Notes under the pieces: model-generated
The model's database searches: none
The model's input: the letters and a program-made list of their open reading frames with translations, nothing else
Told to the model about the DNA's origin: nothing
Translations under genes and position numbers: made by a program
Shown: positions 55,276 to 64,000 of the stretch, one piece after another
Position numbering within the stretch: position 1 is the first letter of the stretch
Layout: the number at the start of each line of letters is the position of its first letter
Assembly (NCBI GenBank): GCA_013398055.1
Contig: VZRS01007510.1
Span: forward strand, 1 to 64,000
Direction: 5' to 3'
Source: Ifrita kowaldi
Taxonomy: Eukaryota > Chordata > Aves > Passeriformes > Cinclosomatidae
Length of the DNA stretch: 64,000 nt

Positions 55276-55914
55276 ATACATCCCACTTTTTGACCTAGGT
55301 GTACACGGAAGACAAAATAAAAATCATACTGGAGCAGCAAGCAGGCAGCAGAGATTTATCTACATTCACTGCTATCACCAGGGAGATGAATGGGGCCGAT
55401 CTGAAGCCCTTCACGAGATCCACTATGGGAGTGAAGGAGGAGGAGGGATGCCACACAGACATGCACAAACTTGAAGACAGAGAGATTTGGAAGGTGCTAC
55501 TTGTGAAACCCAGGTGGCACTCGGAGGGCGAGCAAGGGAAGGAGCCGCACGGGCGCTCCACAGGGTCCGGAGGGCGCGGGGGCTTCTGGACAAGGGCGTC
55601 AAGGGACAGCTGGCTACTTACGTTGTCTGCACTGCTGAGGATCCTGCAAGGTGTTCTGTTGGCACTGGGCGCTGAGCCAGGGAAGGGCACTGGAGACAAA
55701 AGGGAGAGACAAAAAATAAAGTCATACAATGGGAATATTAATTGCCTCTCTTGCGGATTTTACAAAACTCACAAAATGTTTTCTTTTTGCCTGGTGTTTT
55801 TTTTTTGGTTGTTTTTTTTTGTGGATTGGTGCACTTCCTTTCTGCATGGAAAATACTAGCATGGGATTTACAGCCCAGCTACAGGGCTCGGGATTAACAG
55901 TGCTGGCATCTTTT

Positions 55915-56042
55915 GGGCATATTTTTTCTTTTAATGAATGAGCTTTCGCTGTTAATGAGGAATAATCGTTTGGCTAATGAGCTTTGAAACATTAAGAGAA
56001 AAGAGGGTTTTTTCCCGTTAATTGCCCTGGTGCGACCGCATG
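55915..56042. promoter_or_regulatory. candidate enhancer with repeated TAATGA motifs
   Basis: TTTAATGAATGAGCTTTCG, GTTAATGAGGAATAATCG, GGCTAATGAGCTTTGAAAC and CCGTTAATTGCCC follow each other within 115 bp. The phrase TAATGAGCTTT or TAATGAATGAGCTTT appears twice. This is dense homeodomain-site texture with no coding frame. Confidence 0.45.
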
Positions 56043-56209
56043 GATGGATTACAAAAGACAGCAGTAGGAACGCAGTACAAAGAGGGGAAATGTCTCCTGA
56101 AGTGGGATAAAGGCAGAGATGGGTGATGCATCCCTGCACCTCTCCTTCCTTCGCTCTCTCTTACTCCCTCTCTGCCAACTGCTATGGGTTTCCATAACTC
56201 TGCAATCAA

Positions 56210-56350
56210 AGTGGATGCTCGGGGAAGATTATTATAGTCAAACAGTGAAGCGTCGGCGGCTAATGTCTCCAGTGTTTAATCATCATACAGTAGAATGGTT
56301 TTATGCATATTTCATTTGCATATCATTAAACCACGCTAGCGCGGGACATT
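56210..56350. promoter_or_regulatory. candidate conserved element with octamer
   Basis: Contains GTCGGCGGCTAATGTCTCC, AGTGTTTAATCATCATAC, ATGCATATTTC, a perfect octamer ATTTGCAT at 56314-56321 and ATCATTAAACCACGCTAGCG. This is one of the most motif-dense 140-bp stretches of the window. Confidence 0.48.
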
Positions 56351-56779
56351 CAGAGCTGGAGAGGTACAAAGTTGGGGGGAGAGAGTGGGAGAGCGACACT
56401 GAGACAGAGGGAGGAAGGTCCCTGTGATGCCTATCTTCAAAAGCCAGGGACTTGTTCCATGATCTGTCTTCTACTTTTGCTAAAATCATGATGACTTGGA
56501 AACCTTTGAAGTTGGATATAACCTTGGATTCTTCTAATTCCAGCAGAGTGATGTATTAGAAAGGGGGAAATGATGCTGCGCTAGACATTTAAAGGAATAT
56601 AAGCTCCAGTGGAATGGAAATAGGAGCTCTTTGGGGAACGAACTGGCAGAGCCAGCCACAGCTTCAGCATCACACTGCTGGGTTCATACTGGTGAAGGAT
56701 ACCAAAGTAATACAAAAGAAATGAAGACAACATACACATTAAGATGGGGATTATATTTACTCTTTCTCTTTTCTTTTCC

Positions 56780-57120
56780 TTTTTAAAGGCACAAAGAAGG
56801 ATGGAACCAGCGGTAATTTACACGCTAATTAGCGAACTGTTGCCTCTTTTTGTGTTTGTTTTTCTTCTCTATTTTGGAGAGGGGCGTTTTCACCGCTGAA
56901 GTGATTAATCAATTATTTGGTAGCACAGATCCTTCTCCACTGGCACTGATCAGGAAGAGAAGGTGGTGGCTGCGGGGGGAGGAACACAGTGGGCTCTTTG
57001 TAGATCTTATACATGCACAACATATTAATTGGGGTCTTTATAAAGCTCCCTCAATAGACTATTTCTTTCCTGGAGACCAGCAGCTGGTTAGCCACCGTTG
57101 GCGACTCTTCAAACATCCTT
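56780..57120. promoter_or_regulatory. candidate conserved non-coding element
   Basis: GGTAATTTACACGCTAATTAG at 56812-56832 and GTGATTAATCAATTATTTGG at 56901-56920, whose TGATTAATCA is a 10-bp perfect palindrome, lie beside ACATATTAATTGGGG near 57018-57032. Homeodomain-type cores predominate. No gene signature. Confidence 0.42.
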
Positions 57121-57289
57121 TTGGCTGGGGGCAGCTCTGCCGCTGTTTGTTGTTGTGCTTTATTTTCTCTCTCCACAGCGGGGGCTGCGGGTACGACGCT
57201 CCCACTGCCCACGCTTCTGTATAGGAGACGGACAGACAGAATCAGAACCAAGACAATCTCTTGAGCTGGACGGAGAACTTTGCTTCCAA

Positions 57290-57720
57290 ATGAAATACTG
57301 TTTTATATTTAAATTACCTTCCTTTTCCTCCCCACTTCTCTTCTTCTCCAAGTCTTTGTGTCAGTTATGAATATTCAGATGAGCTGTGATGTGATTACAC
57401 TGTACAATTACTTGTGTCCGTGATAGAGGCAAAGGCACTGAGGAAAGACAGAGCCAGATGAGCTTGGAGCTCATTTGGGGTTTGTTTTCCGTATTTTCCC
57501 CCATCTCCGTGGCACTGCGGCACATGCAGATGTCGCTGTTGTTCTTCATAAAGCCCTAATGATATGCAAAAGCATAACGACCCCATTTTGGTTCAGAGCA
57601 TCAATGAAATATTATTGGGGGGGGAATCCTAACTGAAGGAATGTCCACATAAATTATTTTTATTTAAATGAAGAGGTGGCAGTGAGGCAGAGGAAGTCAC
57701 ATGAATACATGCATAATGTG
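57290..57720. other. candidate conserved AT-rich elements
   Basis: Includes TTTATATTTAAATTACC, GTTATGAATATTCAG, GATGTGATTACACTGTACAA, CCTAATGATATGCAAAAGC and CATAAATTATTTTTATTTAA. The texture resembles the neighbouring elements. I see no open frame or transposon. Confidence 0.35.
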
Positions 57721-57849
57721 AGCACACAGAAAGGTTATCGCCAAGGAGAAGAGGGTTTTGCACTGTGCCTGGGACAAACAGGCTCATTTGGGTAAATCGT
57801 TCAGCCCACCATGTGATTTACTTATTTATCATCACTCATCCCTCAGCCA

Positions 57850-59378
57850 GGGCACCGAGCGTGCGCGCTGCTGGGGACCTGGAGTGCCAGGAGCTGGATG
57901 CCTGGACGATTCCTAGTTATCCTTCAGAAATACCATGAAGTGTGCGGTGGAAGGAGGACAGGAGAAAAGGAATCAGAGGGAGAATGTTTTAAGTGCTGCA
58001 GCTCAGTGACAAAGGAGGGGCTTGATGACAGCTCAGCGATGGAGTGACAACAGGCCACCCAGGCGCTGGCTGATGCGCGCTTCCCAAGGGACAGAGCGCT
58101 GACACAGTGGCTGGTGGGTCCCCACCACAGGTCAGTGGGACATGGGGTCTTGGGGCAGAGCAGCTCTGGCCACTGTGCCATTGGGAAGCCTGCTGGGGAC
58201 AGGGAGTCCAGAGCTGGTCAGATCCACTCTCACCCATTTTCCTCAGAGTAGTGAATGGTACCTGGATATAGTAAGTACAAAAACATGTGTGGGGAACAGG
58301 ACCCCCTGTCCAGCTGCTTTTCTGGGCTGGGAGCTGCACCCATATCCATCAACAAGGAGTGAACAAAGAGAGGTAGAGTGGGCCAGCAGTCAACAGCAAC
58401 GCCCTCACCTGAACTGTGTGACATCACCTCAGGGATCTGTGCCTCATATGTTTGCCCTGCACTGATCCTGGACAGCTCTGCAGCCTCCACACACCCTTGG
58501 TGGTGGGCAGGACTCGAGCTGCAGAAAGACGTGGTCCCAGGGAGAGAGTACTGTTCTCCTCTTTGTTCAAAAAGGGAGAGGCAGGTGGAGATGAAGGTCA
58601 GTTGCAGATGGGACCCACTGTGAGAGAAGCCTCCTCTCCCCCCATGCTCTGGGCATGCACAGACCATACCTGTGGCTCCAGAAAGGCTCCTGAGCTGTCC
58701 CGTAGTGGTCAGAGCAGGGTGGCCTCGCTGTCTCTGAGGGTGTGCCGCTTGTCAAAGGCACAGCAGTGGTGTGAGAGCCTGCCCAAAGGAGGCTGTGATG
58801 CCTAGGCACACAGTAAGCAGGGAGCCTTAGGCAGGCCAGCCTCAAAGGAACACCGAGACCCCAAACAGGGGGTTACACTCTAGTCTGTGTGTAAGGACTG
58901 ATGTGCAGAGGGTGCAATGACCTGTAGACAAGAGGGCAGCTGCTGCCCCATGCTGTTCAGACTCTTGACCACAGGCCCATCCAGCTGCCACATCCCTCCA
59001 TTCCCTTCCCACATCTCAACAGATGTGTCTCTTCTGCACGGGCGCCCAGGAGACTGAGAAAAGGCAACAGGCTGCCAGGTCTGATCAAAACCAGGACACA
59101 AGGACCTCCTCTGGGCAGCAATTCCAAACCTGGGCTTGCCACTACAAACTGCCTGCAAAAATTCAGGACATCGGGGATAACCCAACAGGCAACCTGACTC
59201 AGCGGCTGGGTGTGAATGTCCTGCCTGTGCCCACCCGGCCTCTCAGGAGCATGGCTAAGGTGTGCTGCCACCCTGGTGACAAGGAAGCCATAGTCAAACC
59301 AGCTCGGACCCAAGTGAGCAGTTCAAAGCCATCTGTAAGGAACAGGGCAGCCATGATTGGATGGAATGATCTGAGCAG
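57850..59378. other. intergenic, nothing recognised
   Basis: This is GC-average unique DNA. Many short frames on both strands, none with a recognisable product. Confidence 0.45.
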
Positions 59379-59456
59379 ATCATAGAATCATATCATCGAA
59401 TGGTTTGGGTCAGAAGGGTCCTTAATGAAAATCTAGTTCCAAGCTCCACCCCATCA
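59379..59456 (-). mobile_element. CR1 LINE 3' end
   Basis: ATCATAGAATCATATCATCG followed by AATGGTTTGGGTCAGAAGGG, CCTTAATGAAAATCTAGTTC and CAAGCTCCACCCC is the reverse complement of the CR1 3' terminus, including its short terminal ATTCTATGA-type repeat. The 5' end is truncated, as usual for CR1. Confidence 0.85.
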
Positions 59457-60640
59457 ATGTCAATGGCTTCCTGACCCCAGCATTGTGACACTGCTGGTCT
59501 GGACACTGCAGAACATCAACCCCGATGGTGCCGCCTGGCCCTGCCTCATCTTTCTGGTCTCCAGCCTCAAAGCAGCTCAGTACCAAGGTGTCCAGACCAA
59601 GTGGAGCCTGGGAATATGGAATAACTGAAACCAACACAAAGCAACTCTGCAGAAGGGCCATGCTCCCACCATGCCCTTGTTATCATTCCAGGTGTTGAAT
59701 ACTTCTCCCACCTGGTTTTGCCCTGGCAGCAGAGCAGGGTGCCCAGTCCTGAATGGTGCCTTGGCATGCCATGAGCCTTAGGGAAGGGACTAACGGCAAA
59801 GCCTGAGCAGAAACTTGCCCCAAGGTGGAGGGTAAGACAAGGACTCACAGAGGCTGGGAGGCACAAACATGGTGGTGCAGGGTCACCGTCCCTTCCCGTG
59901 TCTGTGCTGAAGGACAGCCCTCCCTGCCAGCTCCACAGGGCTGTCCACTCTGTCCATAGATCCCGGTGTAGCCAGGTGCAGCCCATCACCCTAACCACGG
60001 GTGGCTGACAGCCTCAGAGGGTTTTCTGACCCAGGCATGGAGCAGGCTACAGAGCAGATTGATGGCTTTAGCCATGGCCTCACTTGGCTGACACTTCACC
60101 TGCAGTCCTCAAGGTTCCTGCTCCCATTGCATGTCGGACAGGATCTGGCACTCCAAGAGGAGCCCAAAGGCTGGGGACTGCCAGAGGAGTCCAGCAGCCT
60201 GCTGCCTGCTCCTCGGGTAGAGAAACCCGCAGAGAAGACGGAGCAAAGCTTAGGACCAAACCCAGTCAGAGTCACTCTTTCCACAAGTGCTACCAAAGAG
60301 GAGCAGGAAGGAGACTGTGGTCCGTGCTGGGAAAATGAGCATGGAGCACATAGTGGGTGAGGCAGAAGAAGTGGGGATGCAGCACACAGTGACAGTCAGG
60401 ATGCTGACCCCGCGACACCCCCGTGGAGTGTCCGGCACCCCACTCTGCACAGTGCCCAACATGCTCAAATGGCTCCTGCCACTTCCCGACATGCACAGGT
60501 GGGAAATATTACCAGAAATATCACCCCCAGGGTCCAAGACAGTCAGATTGCAGCCTGTGACCATTTGGAAGTCTCCCGATGGAGACTTCAGAAAAGGGCA
60601 GCTCCCAGAGCACTGCAGGAGCCCTTGTGCTGCTTGTCAA
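59457..60640. other. intergenic, nothing recognised
   Basis: No gene or repeat is supported. Overlapping short frames only. Confidence 0.4.
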
Positions 60641-61250
60641 TTCACCAAATACCCTGAAGAAATTGCTAGTTAGGAAGAGGAAATTCAAGCATTTATAGAA
60701 TATATTGCAATTCAAAACACCAAAAGAATTGTTTTGCAAATAGTAGCACTGCTGAAGAGGGGAGAGAAGTACATCAGTCATTTGATATTACATATAAGCA
60801 GTTTATTAAAGAATTAAATATTTATAGACTATAAAGCAAGCAGGGCGATGAGTTGCAAACAGCTTGCTGAGAAGTATGTTATAAACATTGAGTCTGTCAG
60901 GGACTAATAAAATATGGAGAACACAAATGTTTTATAAAATCACCAGGCCAGTGATGAATCTCCACAGCTGAGATGCTACAGAACCCATGAAGGTTCTTGC
61001 TGCACCATGACCCCAGAGCCAGCACAGGAGGGATGGAGTCGGACCGGGCTGTGTGACTGCAGACATGCCAAGCACTAATGGGAATGCACATGATTCAGTG
61101 CTTGGAGAAATTAGATTTTTCACATTATTCTAAACACAGATCTATTAATAGCAAGTTCAGGAATTTTCAGAGTTCAAGGCACTTCCCTCTTTAGCTTTTT
61201 ATTGCAGCTAATCTTCCATTTACAACAAAATTAAAGTTTGTGATTCAGAT
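60641..61250. other. AT-rich block, possible regulatory elements
   Basis: Includes TTATAGAATATATTGCAATT, CATTTGATATTACATATAAG, AGTTTATTAAAGAATTAAAT, GGACTAATAAAATATGG and TTTATTGCAGCTAATCTTCC. Composition and motif mix resemble the earlier candidate elements but are less compact. Confidence 0.3.
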
Positions 61251-64000
61251 TAAGGTCACCTCCCTGCAAAGCCCTCCCCTCCCCTTCCCTAAAGAGACAG
61301 CATAGCCAGCCCAGGCACCAGCTTCCCTGTCCCCAGCAGTCCTCTGGAGCATCCAGACTCATGTTTGGAGAGCAGCAGCTCTCTCCATCACAGACACAGC
61401 ACATTTCCAAGGAACAACTAAGATTTTCAGAGACTGTACAAGAGGAACAAATAGGTGGTGGCAGACCCCAAGGACAGGAATATCTTTTTGTTGGCAACAT
61501 GGGGGGAACAGCAACTGACAGAAATGGGCATTTTTTCCTGCGTGAAACAGACAGCTTTCATTTTCCAACAGATATCTATCACAGCAATTGTAAGGACATT
61601 GCTGTTCTGTTACTAGTGGAGATGAATCTCCAGACTACTTTATACTTTTGTGAAGTCAACCCCAGGTCCAGAAGTGATTTTTAGTGTAGAATGCCTTTGA
61701 TCACATCCAGGCAGATTCCTATAGCTGTCCCCACAATTTCAAGCCTGGTGGGGTGGATGAAACTCCCAAGGTGTGCAGGCATTCACAACCCTTTGGAATT
61801 CACTCTCTTTGCAAGCCATCAGGACTCAGACCCACCTGAAACTACCAGTCACCACTGATCCCATTCCTCAGGCCGGCACTGCAGTGACCACCACCCTCCT
61901 GAGGCAGCAGCCAGAGTGGGGTCAGAGACACAGAGGTAAGGTCTGCCCAGAGATGGGGACGGAGCATGGCTGTTGTCTCCTTCCTGACTCAGATAAGTCC
62001 TTATGAGGTGCAAACGTTAATTAACACAAGAATAAGCGGGCTAAGAACTGTCTGGGGTTGGTGAAGACAGATTCCATTTAGTAGAGAGAGAGAACCTCCA
62101 TTTGCCAGCTGCTCTTTCTGCACTCAGACAAGGTGAGAGATTTTCATCCTCTGAGATGTAATTAAGACAGATTTTTTTTTACAATAATTTCCAGTAATTA
62201 TTCAAGCTTATTTGCCAGGGAGGGTATGTCAGACTAAATTTTGGGTTAAATAGCAACCTTTGTTGTCCTATATGGAAATGATTATAGCAAGGTTCAGATC
62301 TCACCAGACTCAAAGGCTACAGAAGGTATTGAAAAGCACAGCCCTACCAAAGGCACAAACCCCATTAGTTCCAGATGGATTGCTTGAGTGGTTTCTCTCT
62401 CTCAAGCCCAGAGCCTGTTAGCTTCAGGGGTTTCTACAGGAAAGTGTGGTACCTCCCAGAGAGCATCATAACCAAATTCTGCTGTTTCTGTGCTGCTAGA
62501 GCTGCTGCTGTCAGCACAAGCTTCACCAGTGACTAAGGCCTGCAAGGATCCCTAAGCATGATCCCAAACCAGGAAAATATCTGCAGAGCTTCACTGTTCC
62601 GTCCTCCAGCCTAGCTCTCACCTCTCCCCACTTCAGCACACCACGACATTTTGCACCCTCAGATAGGTTTCTATGCCCCAGTGATTTTACCAGATGTTAT
62701 TTTACCCCTCTCCTTCCCTGCAGTCCTAAAATCATGGAACACAGTGCCACATGCTGGGGCTTACTGGTGGCCAGTGTTGTGCCTCCATCGTATTGACGAG
62801 CAGGATGCACAGCCCAGCTCTTGGCCTGCCCCCTCACTGCTGTTGCAGATTTTGGTGCTGTGCTCATCTCCTTTCAGCTCAACCCCTCAGGGCCATCAGG
62901 ACACATCAGTTCATGGCACAACTCCCTGACCCCACGTCTGACACGTGTTTCAAGCTGGTATTTATCCGATGGTCCTTTGCTCCTGAAGTGTTTTCCCTCG
63001 TCTCCAGGCACCCTCCAGCACTGATGCCTCCTGGTATCCCTCTCCATGACCAACTTCCTTCCTTCCACCTAGGTGTTTCGGTAGGTTTTTGTGTTGCTGG
63101 AACCTGAAGTTCCTTCTCCCTTGTCTGCCACAGTGCCAGTTCAACACTGCCATCCGTTTCTAATGTTGACACCTGTAGACAACCTCATTCCTAGAGCCAC
63201 TTTGGACATGGCTGTGGCTCTCCCTGCTCCCCAAGTGTGGGTGCAGGAATCCCACCCTACTTTCAGACCAGGATGGACATGTTACTAACACATCGCTTGT
63301 ACTCTCTCCTCCCAGTCCCATCCCACTTGAGGCCTCACTGGCATCTGCTTGAACTGCTGTAAAGTCAGCAGTTCCCCAACCCCGTAGCTCTCACCTTACC
63401 TTCTTTGTGAAAACATGGAGAGCAAGAAAGAGACAGACTGATTGGAGAGAATGCTGCAGGATGAGAATTATCAGTACATTTTATTGGCATATTCCCACCT
63501 GCTAGCATTATGACCTGCAGGACGGAGGTAAGGAGTTCCAGCTGAATTTGTATTAAATACCTGTGTGCCCAAGCAAGCATCAGACTCACAGGCCGAGTCA
63601 TAAAGAGGAGATATTTAGAGGTGTGCTTGCTGTTCCTCTGTAAGCATTTTGCAGATCTCTGTATGGTGCCAAGCATTAGTCAGGCAGCTAACGTGCATCG
63701 CTCAGGCCAGGAAACCCCAGGAGAAAGGTAATGACAAACACTGTGACACACAGCTCTGTGTGAGCCCAGTGATTTCAATCAGCACCAAGGGAACTGATTG
63801 TCCTCTCAGGCACTCAGGGGGTCACATCTGAGCTATTGCAAACTTCCCAAGCACTTCTTCCCTACCCATACATACGTGCAGAGCCTGTTTGTTGTCCATG
63901 GCTGGAGCCAGAACTTTGTGAATGGAGAATGAACTGTTCAGGCTTAGAGAGCAGCTGCTCCAGGGCTGTAGTGATGCAGGGCAGAACTGCCCCAGGGGTG
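61251..64000. other. intergenic to window end, no gene recognised
   Basis: Only weak texture is visible: AT-rich stretches at 62150-62300 (GAGATGTAATTAAGACAG, ACAATAATTTCCAGTAATTA) and 63460-63640 (AGTACATTTTATTGGCATAT, TTTGTATTAAATACC). No zinc-finger or homeodomain exon of ZFHX3 occurs before the window ends. Confidence 0.4.

Noticed and set aside
24700..64000. Search for endogenous retrovirus, DNA transposon or tRNA genes
   Set aside because: I saw no LTR pairs, pol-like frames, terminal inverted repeats or tRNA A/B boxes. Only CR1 fragments are supported.

Overview
The window is vertebrate nuclear DNA and almost certainly avian. The order IST1 - DHODH - haptoglobin remnant - DHX38 - (opposite strand) PMFBP1 is the conserved neighbourhood of human 16q22. 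The introns are very short, dispersed repeats are sparse, and the only recognisable transposon pieces are CR1 LINE fragments, which together are typical of birds. I cannot tell the species. Two single-N positions (9865 and 27576) mark assembly joins.

Region 1 (1-20.6 kb) is gene dense, with everything on the + strand. IST1 enters at the left edge, and its whole coding region can be rebuilt as nine exons (365 codons). Its probable poly(A) signal lies only about 120 bp before the DHODH start codon, inside the DHODH CpG-island promoter. DHODH has nine coding exons (388 codons). Immediately behind it sits a broken, 5'-truncated haptoglobin gene (10039-10774) with three frameshifts and an in-frame stop. 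DHX38/PRP16 follows, with its own CpG island and 26 coding exons (1230 codons).

Region 2 (20.6-24.8 kb) holds a - strand gene that meets DHX38 tail to tail. Its short, phase-0, Gln/Glu/Leu-rich coiled-coil exons fit PMFBP1, the sperm head-tail coupling protein. An RFX X-box-like site at 24722-24735 may be its promoter.

Region 3 (25-64 kb) has no convincing protein-coding gene. It contains three or four CR1 fragments, two minisatellites, a pentanucleotide microsatellite, two orphan CpG-rich segments (27.6-28.0 kb and 53.8-54.45 kb), and many AT-rich stretches full of homeodomain (TAAT) and POU octamer (ATTTGCAT) motifs. In mammals the interval between PMFBP1 and the homeobox gene ZFHX3 is a gene desert, so I read this as a regulatory landscape for ZFHX3 beyond the right edge. 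Conservation could not be tested here.

The expressed genes have separate housekeeping jobs: ESCRT-III membrane remodelling (IST1), pyrimidine synthesis in mitochondria (DHODH) and the second step of splicing (DHX38). They are neighbours but not a functional pathway. I found no new multi-gene system. The most interesting objects are the decayed haptoglobin locus and the motif-dense desert.
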